Under the pieces are notes generated by a model. It saw nothing but the letters and a program-made list of their open reading frames with translations. It was not told where the DNA came from and did not search any database. A program made the translations under genes and the position numbers. Below, piece after piece: positions 1 to 11,334 of a DNA stretch of 64,000 bases; positions within the stretch are counted from its first letter, which is position 1; every line of letters starts with the position of its first letter. The stretch is from Endomychus coccineus (lineage: Eukaryota; Arthropoda; Insecta; Coleoptera; Endomychidae): assembly GCA_958510875.1 (NCBI GenBank), contig OY294070.1, forward strand, positions 115,362,703-115,426,702, written 5' to 3'.

Positions 1-214
1 AGTTCTGAATATTTGCATTTGGAACGGGACATTCTGGACGATAATAGCTGCCCGCAAATACGAATTAGCACTTCGAAATTTGAATGATTAAAAATTATTA
101 AATAAATAAAGATAAATAAAAAAACAAATCAACACATCAACAAGCTTGTATTTCTTTATTAAATATTCGATAATTATAAACATTGCATTTTGTCAGAATG
201 TTTATTTAATCATA

Positions 215-682
215 ATGTTTTCTTTTATCTTAATTTATTCTAGCAATAAATTTACCTTGGATATTTCACAAGTATACACTAATGAGACTGGAAAAAAACC
301 ATATCTCAGTGAAAAAGACATACAAGGTTGCATAGTATTCACAGTAGCCGAATTGTTCTACCTAAAATTAAAAAAAAACGAGAAACAGCGTGTACATATA
401 TTACAACGGATCGCGATAAATCTTGAATCAAAATATGCGTTTTTGAGAAACCTTCCAAATGCCGTTCCGATCAATTTGCCAAAATATTTAATTGGTTCAA
501 ACTGTGCCCCTACACTATATTGGTGCGATAGCGGAACTCAATACCAACAATTTGAGCCCAATAGAAACCGAAAGTCCCTATATGCTAATAAGCAATTGAC
601 CCAATTTGTTTATTTACTCGAATATATAAACTATTCTGTGGCAAAAAAATGGCGTAATCTATTACCAAAATTTAGTTTGTGA
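215..682 (+). CDS. unrecognised ORF, possible exon
   Basis: An open frame ends with TGA at 680-682. The first ATG in frame is at 215, but a pyrimidine-rich stretch ending in CTAG at 240-243 looks like a splice acceptor, so the real coding part may begin at 244. From the ATG the product would be 155 residues, with a lysine-rich middle and a C-terminal part rich in tyrosine and asparagine. I do not recognise a family, signal peptide or catalytic motif. Such a long frame is unusual in DNA this AT-rich, which favours a real exon or a transposon fragment over chance. No neighbour helps to assign a role. Confidence 0.3.
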   Translation: MFSFILIYSSNKFTLDISQVYTNETGKKPYLSEKDIQGCIVFTVAELFYLKLKKNEKQRVHILQRIAINLESKYAFLRNLPNAVPINLPKYLIGSNCAPTLYWCDSGTQYQQFEPNRNRKSLYANKQLTQFVYLLEYINYSVAKKWRNLLPKFSL

Positions 683-2081
683 CGTGTTTTACGAAACCAT
701 TAAGCAAATACATTCGGAGAAATAAAATTGAATATAAATACCGTTAATTAGTTAATAACAAGTTATTTAATGAAGCAAATGAGACGTGTTTTGTTAATAT
801 ATATTACTATGCAAAATTTCATGAGAATAGTTTTTGTTTTATACACATTTTTCCATAATTTTGCAACTAAAACGCAGATATAAACAATAGCACAAACTTT
901 AGACAGCTTTTAGCTCCACCATCGTTTACAGCGCCACTTTTTGCATAAGAATCAACCATAAAATCGCGTTACCCTAAAAAAAAACCTTTATTGACTGGCC
1001 TATAATAAACGACACCTTTCATAAATGGAAGTTTAAATAGAATAAGTTGTAGCACAATTATGTTCAATTACAAAGAATAAAGGCAAAAGCATCTCTAAAC
1101 GATTCTAATTGAATTTCTGCAACAATCTAATAGGATTTGTATGCATACGAAGTTACGAAGGGACCGTACATTCGCGAACACGACCGACGTCGAGTTCTTC
1201 CAATATTATTGTTGTTATCGAGCTTGAATTTTCAGTTCTTCGCGCGCTCTGTACGATTCTCGAAGTTGGCGAACGCTCTACAACTGTTTACCGGCTCCGT
1301 GACGTATTTTGACACTTCGAGTTTTGTTGGTATTGTCACGGATACGCGTCATATTTGAACATTTTGTTGATTGATTTGGTGCGAATTATCGAAATTGTTA
1401 TTGGTTAGTTGGTATTGGTAGTTCATTGTCTTCGCAGTTTAATCAAGAATATAATATTATACAAGGTAAACAAGACTATATTTTATAGGTGTGTTTGTAA
1501 CGCTATTCACTATTTGTATGTTATAAGTTTTTTTTTTAATAGATATATATTTATAATGTATTGAGTTTCCTTCTCTAACGGCTGACATTTTACATTTTTA
1601 TTGAAGAAAGTAATTATTCAACATAAAACTGTTGGGCATATTAGTCACTCTTGTTACGATATAATTACAATGTAATCTATAAACGCTACTACAGTCCGTA
1701 GTTTTTTTATGGAGAGAAAAATGCGACAGAACGAAGATATTACCAACTCCTAAAATTCTATAAATAAGGAACAAATCAACTATATCCACTAAAATAGTAT
1801 ATTAAGATATAAGTTTCATAAGACGTGATTTTATCCCTAAATTAGAAGACGAGGCGAGTTTTCTAAATTATGAGTGCGATGAAACGAACATTTTAGACTC
1901 TTTTTTCAATTTTTTTTCTATTTTAGTATCACATATTTCGAGAAAAACATTTTCTTTTGAAATTACGTGCCCTCAATGACTTACTAATTCACCACATGCC
2001 AAAATAAACAATTGCATGCGCGCCTATCTGTAATTAAAATTTAATTCTGAAATGTCAAGAGTTTAAATTAAAATACCTAGC
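683..2081. other. stretch without a recognised gene
   Basis: I see no recognisable protein here. Bases 1140-1350 are richer in CpG than the surroundings and are followed by AAGGTAAAC near 1463-1471, which could be a splice donor. A promoter plus non-coding first exon is possible but is only a guess. Confidence 0.3.
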
Positions 2082-2985
2082 ATGGATGATTTTGAAAGAG
2101 AATTACGAATGAAAAGTGAAAACTGCACTCCTCCAGTGCTACGAGAAATCGCAAACAGTATAGCCTAGATAACTTGCTGCCTAAAAAGTCTAAGAAAGTA
2201 TTTGAAAAGGAGTATCAGATTTTCAAAAACTGGTGCTGCGAAAACAATGTAGAAGTTGTATCAGAAAATGTTTAAATTGCTTAAAAATTGCATGCATAAA
2301 TATTTATGAGAATGAAGATATTTCTTGGTACATGAAATTGCAAGCTTTATTAAAAAGGTGCTCGGAAGGCTACGACCCAAAGAAGACTCAAATTTTGAAA
2401 TTTGAACATATTAGTAAAGTTAGAACGAATGCTGATAACAGTACCTCCCATTGAAGGTAAATTCTACAAAAATTAAAATTAGGTTTTCATATTACTTTTT
2501 ACTGTTATTATCTTAGATTGCACTGATTATGGGCTATAGTGGAGCATGTCGCCGAGAGGAATATACGACTTACAGTTCAAAGATAATTTTGTTCTTGTCA
2601 CAATGCCGACAACAAAAAATTGGGTGCCGAAGTTATTTATTGTCGCAGAGCCTCTTTGGGTATAGTTCATAAGGCAATATATAGGTGCTGGACCGAAAAA
2701 CACAACTCATACGGGACTATTTTTGAGATACCAAAATGGCTACTGTTTAAATATGGGAGCAGCACCCAAAATTATTGCTACTGTCTTGAATATGCCAAGC
2801 CCCCACATATACACTGGTTATTGTTTCCGGCGTTCCAGCATCTCGGATCTGGAAAATAAGAGAAGTAATCTAATTACCGTTAAAATGCATGGAAGATGGA
2901 AGTCCATCTGCTGTGGCTGAAGGCTACTGTCAAACATTCTTAAATAGAAAAACCGAAGTGCTATGCGGCGCCTCAGTACCTAGAA
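2082..2985 (+). pseudogene. Crypton-type tyrosine recombinase, broken
   Basis: Starting at ATG 2082, pieces in all three frames match the order of insect Crypton-like tyrosine recombinases, the DNA transposons that move by a YR integrase. The N-terminal piece contains KKSKKVFEKEYQIFKNWC (about 2180-2235). Next come a middle piece with LLKRCSEGYDPKKTQIL, a GYSGACRREE piece (about 2527-2556) and VLVTMPTTKNWVPK. The catalytic-box piece reads YTGYCFRRSS and then KMHGRWKS (2805-2905). In the family the box is GHCFRR followed by HGGWKS, so the histidine before CFRR has become tyrosine. In-frame stops and several frameshifts separate the pieces, so it cannot be active. Assignment to Crypton rests on recalled family sequence and on the R...HxxR-like end. 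No target repeat was found. Confidence 0.75.
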
Positions 2986-2988
2986 CGT

Positions 2989-3304
2989 TTTTTTTTGGGA
3001 GGTGATTAAAATCTCTTATGAACGCCTTATGGACCTGTAACATCTCATATGGTAGTGTGGGAGTCCCTGAGTCAGAATATAATCACCTCAGATATACCCA
3101 CTAGACACTCCACCTCATTTGGTAGGCTCGATTTTGCAACCAGGGCAGTCCCGATGACACTAAGGCTTGGCAGCCCATTGTATCTTGCCTGACTACTTTC
3201 TCGAATCATCTGAAAAATTCCGCATTCGCTGAGATTCGAACCCGTGGCCGTAAACCAGACTGATTAGAAGATCGATGCTTCTACCATTGAGATACCTGGC
3301 TCAC
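2989..3304 (-). mobile_element. tRNA-derived SINE, copy 1
   Basis: On the minus strand a tRNA-like head (3304 to about 3220) carries an A-box-like GGTATCTCAATGGTAG and a B box GGTTCGAATCTC, the two internal promoter parts of RNA polymerase III. A body of about 220 bases follows and ends in an A run (T run 2989-2996 on the plus strand). A second copy at 46881-47158 matches along its whole length with many substitutions. This shows a dispersed, old, non-autonomous family that needs LINE enzymes to move. Confidence 0.8.
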
Positions 3305-3909
3305 TTGAAGTGTTACCGAGTACTTCCTCCACTTCGGGTTTGTAGAATTTAACTTTCAAACTCACAAAGTTTGAGCATCAGGTAACGCCAGGCATTACAG
3401 GAAATTTACATATATATAATTCAGCCACATCCACATTATAGCATATTTAGCAGCATACACAAAACGTTATCGTAAACAACAATAAGCACTCATGTTCCTG
3501 AACTGAAAGTGTGTGCTCATGGAACTAGCACAGTCACGATCAATGTTTACAACTGCACAATTGAACAGAAATAATATTATTTAATGTATTATTATTCATT
3601 TACAGTTGAAATTATTGTTCGTGTTTCGTTATGAGTTTGAGGTTAGAGATATTTTTAACAATAATCATGTTCCGTCTTCGTTTTCTTCGGAATGTGGCAC
3701 ATGCGTATGTTATTGTTCTTTCCCATTCGATCTGAAAATGAACAAAATTTGACCAAAGTAACATTATGTTATTTCTTACCAGCTTCTTTAGTTCACGTGA
3801 ACAATATTCATCAAACGGTTTCTTTAAAATCGTGAACGAAAAAAATCTGAAAGAATGACAGTCGAGATGGCAATGACTCAGTGTTACCAACTTTGGACAG
3901 AAAAAAAGT
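3305..3909. other. stretch without a recognised gene
   Basis: A minus-strand frame at 3612-4025 runs through here, but only its first part (above 3909) resembles anything, namely the GIY-YIG end of the neighbouring Penelope-like element. The rest shows no motif I know. Confidence 0.4.
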
Positions 3910-5480
3910 GTGTCAAAAGAGCTTTTTGACTCTGATTTTTCACCACTATTTTTCTTTATATAGGCAAAATTGTCTTTATACCGAACTATGTTCCTTCTAG
4001 TTTGGCCACATAGCATTTTGAACACGACTCACAATCGATTTTGTAAATTCCGGATTTTTCTAAGTCGAAAACTTTACCAAAGGTGTAGCCTGAACGGTTT
4101 TTTAGTTTGTTCTCACATCTACAAATTATGGTAATTATTAATTACTGAAATATGATAAGTGCAACTTTTGAATTTTATTGAACTATTCAAATGTAGTGAC
4201 TCTAATTTGGTTGATAGGTGCTTCCATTTTCCTTTTTTGCTTAGAAATTGAATTATTGATCAAAGATTTGTCATAACCATTGTCCAACACTATTTACTGA
4301 AGTTGATATAATTTTATAGCTTCAAAGGAACGTTCAATAATCTATGAGCAAACAAGACTATTAAATGGAGCTATTTTATAATCAATTATAGTCTAGGGGC
4401 CAGAGCGATATTGATGGTCTGAACATTAACCCGATGGCACTATGCCATCAAAAATTATCGGTCCATTTCCGAGTAATTGGTCATTATTTGGACCAAAAAT
4501 GTTTTTTTCTCAATTTGTGGCTAAACCTTGCGGATTACAAGGTAACATGATGGCATCATGTTAAACAACTTTATTGGAGGTCAAATAAGGATTTAAAATT
4601 ATTGCCACTACTCCTTGCCTATTTCAACCCCTCAAAACCCCCTAAAATCACCCCCCAAAACAAACGAAAAAACAAAAAACGGCCGTTTCGATTTTAAACC
4701 CAGCCAGAATCTCAATAATTGACTGATAATTTATCATAAAATTGGTCATGTTATCAATATTATTCTTATTTTTTTGGGGGTGGTCTTAGAGGGTTTCGCG
4801 GGGTTGAAATACGCAAGGAGTGATGGCAATAATTTATAATTTTTATTTGACCTCTAATAAAGTTGTTTAACATGGTGCCATCATGCTACCTTTTAATCCG
4901 CAAGGTTTAGCAAAAAAACCATTGTTGGTCCAAATAATGGCCAATTACTCGGAAATGGACCAATAACTTTCATTGTCATAGGGTACCTTAACAATTGCCA
5001 ACACCAATGAACATTTTCTAACAGGTTTGGGAGGGTGAACTTGCAGTCCATTTTCGGTTTAATTTTAACTGGTCAGCCTGATAAATGGACACGATAAAAA
5101 ATGATGGCACATGGTGGAAGTGTATAAGAATGACATGCTTATCAAGTAACCGCAACTTGAAAAGGGTTAACCACCAGTTAAAAAATTAACAATTTGCGGA
5201 GGGTGTATCTCGAGATCTAGCAGCCGGCGAAAATTCGGTCTGTGAGATGAATTGGTCATTGAACCGTCCTCTAAGGATAAACCATAGTGCCATCGCGTTA
5301 AGGTTCAGACCATCAATATCGCTCTGGCTCCTAGACTATTAGTGTAACTGAATCTGAAGGAGTATACCTATGTGTTTCAGTGGGTTTCATGTGTATGTTG
5401 AATTCCAAGTGATTACCATCTCTTATAATGCTAATATCAAGGAAATTGCTTAGAAATTATTGGCCAAAAAAAAAAAAGAA
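3910..5480 (-). pseudogene. Penelope-like element, RT end and GIY-YIG domain, split
   Basis: On the minus strand, 5465-5345 reads NFLDISIIRDGNHLEFNIHM and continues into TETHRYTPSDS, the end of a Penelope-like reverse transcriptase. After the inserted foldback (4389-5338) the same protein continues with a piece ending NNGYDKSLINNSISK (about 4300-4240). It then reaches a linker and a GIY-YIG nuclease start, GIYKIDCESC (about 4050), followed by GQTRRNIV (about 3995). Penelope-like elements carry exactly this RT plus GIY-YIG order; the nuclease cuts the target DNA. Several stops and frameshifts make it inactive. A diverged copy in the same orientation lies at 20984-21790 and supports the alignment across the insertion. 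Confidence 0.8.
4389..5338. mobile_element. 950-base foldback element with TTA target repeats
   Basis: The ends are inverted repeats of about 50 bases, beginning TAGTCTAGGGGCCAGAGCGA on the left and TAGTCTAGGAGCCAGAGCGA on the right. TTA flanks both sides (4386-4388 and 5339-5341). The left half (about 4440-4670) and the stretch 4775-4985 form a second, longer inverted pair, so most of the element folds into a hairpin. Bases 4986-5290 are not paired. It carries no coding frame, so it would depend on an outside transposase. It sits inside a Penelope-like reverse transcriptase, and the uninterrupted copy at 20984-21790 confirms the site. The short 3-base duplication could suit a CACTA-type relative, but the superfamily is unassigned. 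Confidence 0.85.
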
Positions 5481-6789
5481 TGTATTTTAAATACAGGTCA
5501 CGCCATTTCTCAAGAATTTATTCACTTTTAAAACACTGTACGAACTAATATTCAGGTAATTGAGAAGGGATGGAAATGTGTAAACGAGAAAGCAATTCAT
5601 TAAATTCCGATTCATCTCCAGCTGAGGATCAATGGGTTACCCTCATCTGGAGATTTGCAGGCACACTTTCTTTTCTAATTCAATTTACGCTGATGATGAC
5701 TACTTAGTAGCTGAAAGGTCCTCAGTACATTATTTTTAGTAGATAATGGTGATTGTTTCTCATATAGTGTTATAGTGTATCCACAGTGTGAATTCTTTTA
5801 TAGTATGATAACCTCTAAAATTATTTTTCTGATAATTGGCAATGAATCCTTGAGACGCTATGTTTGTTGCTGCTTCAACTTCCAATGGTCACCAGTTCCA
5901 ACTAACTTTAAGTTTTCGAAACGAAATCTGAAGGTTCTTTGAAATATTAGATTTCTGAAAAACTGTGTTTGGGCAAATTTTATGCGGCACGGTTTCCAAA
6001 ACCTTATTGAATTTATTCAATGTGCAGATAACTTGAAATTAAATTATTTCAAATTTTGACAACTGGAAACCTAAGCAGCTAAACTAACTTTTAGAATTTA
6101 TGGAAGGAAACATAAGTTCCGTTGATTCAATATGAAATTAACTTTGATGTAACATATAAAACAAACGATAATGTCTATCATATCACGGATTAAATGAATT
6201 ACTTACTTTATCCTGACCCTATAATTTGTATCTTGCCTTCCACTGATAAATAATTGCTTCGTGATTTCCGAAAGATTCAGTAGAAGATAGGTTGGCTTAT
6301 TATTAATTCACTTTTCAATTCCGATGATTTATCTTCAACAGAGTTTCGTTCTGATATTGTGTAAGTCGATACAATATATGTTCTAGTTTTGTGTTATATT
6401 AAAGGAACACTTACTGAAATACTCTATGAGAAGTCCACCTCGAAATGGTATTTTGATTTCAGATTATATGTACTTTCATTTCTTCGAATTTAGCATATTA
6501 TCATGTTAACGAATGGGATTGATTTAATAAATTGCCATTCGAGTAGTACAAATATCTTAGTAAGTATATCTATAATGACATCATCAATGGTTCTAAAACC
6601 TCGGAAATGAGTAACAACTGAATTTTGGTTGATTTTCTATTTTGACATAGTTCTGATAGAATAAAAATGTTTCACTCTACTTTTATCATTTATTAAATTC
6701 CTTGCAGACGAAGTCCGAAGATTATTTTGCATTTAGGTACTCGAGCTATTTCTAAAATCGTTAAAAAAAGTCCTACACCAAAAATGAGG
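5481..6789. other. stretch without a recognised gene
   Basis: There is no coding signal I recognise. A short hairpin lies at 5618-5655 (CTCCAG pairing with CTGGAG, TGAGG with CCTCA). A CTGATGATG box at 5690 followed by GAAAGGTC at 5713 is weakly hammerhead-like but has no matching stem I. Confidence 0.4.
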
Positions 6790-7185
6790 TTACTATCTTA
6801 TAGATAGATCGTTCCATGTGGTGGTTGACGAAAAATCCTCTGATAAAATGGCTATCAATGCTGGTGTTCTACAGGGATCGGTCTTGGCAATAACTTTATT
6901 TCTGCTCCATATCAACGATCTGCTGGAAGTGACCACATGTCCTGTCCAAAGTTTTGTAGATGATGGTACACTTCATAACGCTTTCTCATCTAGAGCCCCT
7001 ATACCATCCAATTAAACCGGGGGAGCGAGACAGGGACAGGTTGACGCAATCAATGGAGATTTGGCAAAGATTTTGGAATGGGGATCTAATAATTTAGTAG
7101 AGTTTAATGCAACTGAAACTCAAACTTGCATATCCTCCAGGAAGGCGGATTCCACAATCCCTAATAGGATGATGTCAGGACTACT
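6790..7185 (+). pseudogene. LINE reverse transcriptase fragment 1 (jockey-like)
   Basis: The frame at 6818-7012 contains INAGVLQGSVLAITLFLLHI and then SFVDDGTLHNAFS, the RT palm of jockey-like non-LTR elements. The usual FADD catalytic box reads FVDD and the PQG turn reads LQG. A shifted frame (7020-7165) continues with INGDLAKILEWGSNNLVEF, the segment that normally follows. The piece is cut on both sides, and at about 7186 it joins a different LINE. Inactive. Confidence 0.8.
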
Positions 7186-8040
7186 ATTCCTATGAAGCTG
7201 GCTCGAGTCGTTTTTGGATGGTCATCAGCTGCAAGTAGTAGTAAATGGCTTCGCATCAGAAAAATTCACATCCACATTGGGCATTCCACAGGTCCCAAAT
7301 TTAGGGCCGACATTATTTATAATTTGTATCAATGTTCTTTGTGGAATATTCAGTTCAGACAGTCTTCTATATGCTGACCACTTGAAAATATTCAGAAATA
7401 TTCCATCGATGGCGGGCAGTGATTTGTTACAGAATGACCTTGATAAGCTTCTAGAATGAACCCGACTAGATAAACTCCTACTAAACTGTGATGAATGCTG
7501 TACAATTTCATTCACAAGAAATATCATAAGTTACTCAACTACGTCATACGTATTGAAAAATAAACCATTGAAAAGGGTAGAGAGTATGAGGGACCTTGGA
7601 GTGACATTCGACTCCAAACTAAATTTAAAGCTGCACATGGAGCACATAACCAGAAAGGCATACTCTATGCTGGGCTTTATTCTCCTAGTTGGTGAACACT
7701 TCAAAACAGTGGATAGCTTCCAAAAACTTTACTTTGCCTCATTTGGACTATTGCAGTGTTGTATGGTCTCCGTCGTACATTACATACACATTCAGCGGTT
7801 GGAATCGACACAAAGAAGATTCACTCGTTATCTGTTTCTCAAAGTCACCTACCTGATTCTGGCACTTATCCAGAAAGGTTACGGATGTTTGACTTGCAGC
7901 AGCTTGAACTCTGGAAGACAGTCTCAGACATACTGACGTTATTCAAAATAATAAGACACAAATATGATTTTGAGCTGCTGACAATGATAAGCTTAAGGGC
8001 TGGAAGTGCGTCCACAAGATCAAGATCTTTTTCAAATTAA
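7186..8040 (+). pseudogene. LINE reverse transcriptase fragment 2 (jockey-like)
   Basis: Frames at 7214-7459, 7553-7936 and 7756-8040 give consecutive parts of one RT. They are LGIPQVPNLGPTLFIICINV with the catalytic box YADH (normally YADD), then VESMRDLGVTFDSKLNLKLH and ITRKAYSMLGF of the thumb region, then IQRLESTQRRFTRYL and a short C-terminal tail. A TGA (7457-7459) and frameshifts break it. The sequence differs from the fragment just upstream, so two separate LINE insertions lie head to tail. The region 8041-8280 may be its 3' untranslated part, but no poly-A tail is obvious. Confidence 0.8.
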
Positions 8041-8645
8041 GCGTATCAATACGAATCTGGGTTACATGTTGCGCTTGCTCGAATGTGTGGTGAATTCACA
8101 GTCTTCGAAAATAATGTAATTCAAATTATGTTTCATCCAACTGTGTGATGACGGGATGTTATGGGTATAGGTATTCTATGTATAATATTGCTCACTGGTT
8201 GTATGCTTATATTGACTATACTGATGTTTATTCTTAAGCGATATATGTCGAAATACACATACTATTCAACGTTATACTGTCGGTTATTGATGCTTTTGTT
8301 CAAATATGTACTTTTTATATTGTAACAATCTGTTATTGGGCACATTGTGTCTGTTGATTGTTCTACTGTTCTAATAAATAACAATGCTCGGGATTACCAT
8401 CAACAGCACCCTCTCATAGGGCGATTATGTGAGGTCCATTAAGGAAACTGCTTCACAAAAACTTCGTTGCATTCGTTCCACAGACGAAGCACCATTCACT
8501 AGGGAAAAATGATCAAAGTACCATAATAACAATATCTGGGATGACGAACAATCATATGTGGTGCTTGAAGTTAAAAAACATTAGTAATTCTTCTTGTACA
8601 AATTGCGCGTATACCTGTCGTGTCAACACATGCAGTAAAAAATAT
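8041..8645. other. stretch without a recognised gene
   Basis: Possible 3' end of the preceding LINE followed by anonymous sequence. No frame or repeat stands out. Confidence 0.4.
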
Positions 8646-8746
8646 GGTCCGATTAGATAGCCTTCAATCATTGCAGCCCAAACAATAAAACAAAACTGGT
8701 CTCTTATTGTTTGGGCTGGCATGATTGGAGACTATCTAACCGGAAC
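8646..8746. repeat. palindrome made from a transposase fragment
   Basis: Bases 8646-8688 and 8704-8746 are inverted copies of each other with a few mismatches, separated by a 15-base loop. The right arm read forward encodes the VWAG...IGDYLTG segment typical of some mariner-like transposases, so a coding piece exists here in both orientations. Confidence 0.75.
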
Positions 8747-8920
8747 ATGTTTCCTATCGCAGGTATTAGCGACCCTTATATCTTCAATCGAACAGTTTAC
8801 AAGCATTAAAAAATTATTTTCAATGAAATTCATCGATATCCAAGCCTTCAGGACCTCCATATACCCCAAGGATGGTCCAAGGGAACCTCAGGGAATTTTT
8901 TGGAAATCATATCCGTGATC
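8704..8920 (+). pseudogene. mariner-like transposase fragment
   Basis: The frame gives IVWAGMIGDYLTGTCFLSQV, close to the VWxGIxxxxIIGPxFxxxxL block lying between the first and second catalytic aspartates of IS630-Tc1-mariner transposases of the type also seen at 29249-30292. Beyond about residue 25 the similarity fades. It has no catalytic residue and no terminal repeats. Confidence 0.5.
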
Positions 8921-10883
8921 AACGACCCCAAAAACCCACGAGAAACCAATTCGAGTCCGTTTTTTCAATTCACGTCAAAAAGTGCATTCAGAAAAATTTA
9001 TTTTTTTATCTGTAAAAATGTAATAAACTTTCCCTGTAAAAGACAAGCGCGGCGCCGAATCAAATGCAGAAAACCGCATCTCAATCCATCCAACTGCGCC
9101 TCGACTGGTATTAATCTGTCGCATTTCATCTGCGGCTTACGAATATCTTATTATCAAGTAATGTTGTTTTTTTCTACATTCTGAAACATCATCAACATGA
9201 TAGAAAGAAAATAATAAAAGATTAATAATGATTCTTGGCCCAGGTATGAATTATATACAAATTCTCGGGAAATATGTCAAACAAACACATATGCTTATTA
9301 TTTTCATCTTTACGTAGGTTTCGGTCTCACGACCACCATCACTGTCTAAAACGGGATTTCTTAAAACTAATTGTATCAAGCACAAAGCGTCCTTATTAAT
9401 TCCAATCAAAAATGCCCATGTCGCCAAAACAAACAGAAACACGAATACTCGAAATTGATTATTATTCATTATATCTAATAAATGTGTATCAGTAGCGTCA
9501 TCTATCGGATAATATCGAGGTTAAGTCAGTCGGTTTGGAATGACATGCGAAACAGTTTTCTTGGAACATAGTCTATTTACATAGTCTAACATACCCCGAA
9601 ACTTTATTAAAATTCGGGAGATCTATCAGTTAATGTTGCACAGATCTACTCGTAGGTGGCGTTAGATATTTTGGTTCTCGCTAGCCTTCCGTCAGTCGAT
9701 TATTTATACCTTCGACCAAATCATCGTTCAGGAAAATTGTAAAATTTCTAGTCCCGCTGATGGTCTCCATGAGCGAGCGCATCAGCTGTCCAGAACTATT
9801 AGTTTGTAATGTTACTGATTGATCTTGACTGGAGTAGTCAAATTATTCATAGTATTTCGTCTTACAGCTATATGTCACCAAACTGCAGGTAATATGTGGG
9901 TCACGTGATTTGCAAATACAAACGTACATAACGTTTTTCAATATGTAATTAGACATTCTCTGCATCCATTGAGGGATTATAATACTTTGTGTTCTATGTT
10001 AGAACACATTAGAATATGTCTACTGAGTAAATTAACTCACGTTAATTATTATTATACGTCGAGAGAGAATGAGATGAATTTGAAACATGCAAGTGGGAAC
10101 TGCGTTTCTGCAGTTTGCTATTGATAGTTTAGCATTAATAGATGATAATTTGACTATTATCTTGTTCACAAGACCTTGAAATTTCTACCATTCTCAATTA
10201 CATTCATTACGTAAACTATATAGTATGATTGATAAAATACTACACATAATTAAAACACACGTACACCAGCTGTTTCGAAAGTGATTCTAATAGAAAGATT
10301 CAATTCCGGTTTGCAAACTACCGACACTTTAATAGACAGTTCATATTGTTGATCCAAAAATAAAAACAAATTATTTTGAAATATTTGAATTGTTAAAATA
10401 ATTTAATAATATTTCAATAATATATTTAATTTATTGATTATTAATAGCTGTTAGCCATCGGACCATCATTGTGTCCTCCTTGTTTACAACAGCATATGTA
10501 AGATTCATCTGAACAAGCATGAATCTGACGATATAGATATTTTAGCCATGACAGGAACAGTTTTCGATCGCAAGATCAAAGTTTGTGGCTCTAAAATGAA
10601 AATGAAACACAATACAGCTATTAACATTCGAATAAACCTCTGAAAAGGAACAACGTATGCAAAAAAATTAAATACACAATCGATGAGATGAATTCAAATC
10701 AAAGCCTATAACAAAATTCCATCAAACATCAAACACTCTCTGAAAAACATCAGGTTCTTAAAGACATAGTAGTAGAAGTAATGATGATAATAATAACAAA
10801 AGACAATACTAAAAAAAATAGAATATCAACTACATTATGAACAAAAAAATGTAAGTCATTAGTTTACATTTTCTTACCCGCCC
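8921..10883. other. stretch without a recognised gene
   Basis: Apart from the hammerhead-like motif at 9311-9349 I see nothing coding. A small hairpin lies at 9764-9791 (GCTGATG pairing with CATCAGC). Confidence 0.4.
9311..9349 (-). ncRNA. hammerhead-like relic, type 2
   Basis: The minus strand reads GUGAUGGU, then stem II GGUC-GUGA-GACC (perfect), then GAAA, C-CUAC-G as a tiny stem III, and UA at the cleavage position. Against the hammerhead core CUGANGA, C3 has become G and A9 has become G. I find no matching stem I. The motif is clearly related to that at 33697-33740 (shared GUGAGACCGAAAC). Likely a decayed retroelement ribozyme that cannot cleave. Confidence 0.5.
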
Positions 10884-11100
10884 TTGGAAGGTGTAATGGA
10901 AATGATTTTTTTAAGCATTTTCTGCTCTTGCGGTGAAGTCTACATTGGTGAAACAGGTCGTACAGTAGCTACTCGTGTGAAAGAACATGAGCGTTGTACA
11001 AGACTTCGTGACACCAGTAGATCTGCACTTGCGGAACACAAGTCTTACACTAATCATCAAATTTCAAAGTTTTCGAAAATACTAAAGTTCTAGCCCGAGC
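10884..11100 (+). pseudogene. Penelope-like GIY-YIG endonuclease fragment
   Basis: The frame contains CSCGEVYIGETGRTVATRV, KEHERCTRLRD and ALAEHKSYTNHQI. This is the GIY-YIG nuclease of a Penelope-like element, with the YIG half and the following T-G-R-x3-R-x-KEH helix. The GIY half and the whole reverse transcriptase are missing upstream. A hammerhead-like motif follows 235 bases downstream on the same strand, as expected for the terminal part of such elements. Confidence 0.75.
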
Positions 11101-11334
11101 CCCAAACTTCTAGCAGCGAAAATTCCTACAAGCTACAGCAATCCTACAACATCCGAATAATCTAAACACATCCTCGAAAATTCCACCTCGCACATGATCA
11201 CACAACGGCAGGGTCAGGTGCCAGGGAGTTAACCACCGGAATAAAGACAGTGAACTTTGTAGCGTGAAGGATTTTTCCTACAATAAATACGGCTACAGAA
11301 ACCTGTAGAATCAGTTTCAGTTCAAGCCTCAAGC

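Noticed and set aside
1109..1358. Two overlapping plus-strand ORFs
   Set aside because: Arginine- and serine-rich content comes from CpG-rich base composition; no family match.
3220..3304. tRNA gene candidate
   Set aside because: A and B boxes are present, but the stems do not pair and a second copy at 47070-47158 has the same body and tail, so it is a SINE head.
5690..5720. CTGATGA followed by GAAAGGTC as another hammerhead
   Set aside because: The core box fits, but the GAAA is preceded by an unpaired CU, stem III cannot form and stem I is absent.
8950..9184. Plus-strand ORF of 94 codons
   Set aside because: Overlaps the decayed transposase tail in another frame and shows no recognisable domain.
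9251..9469. Minus-strand ORF of 72 codons with a hydrophobic start
   Set aside because: It runs through a hammerhead-like relic and has no recognisable family; likely chance.
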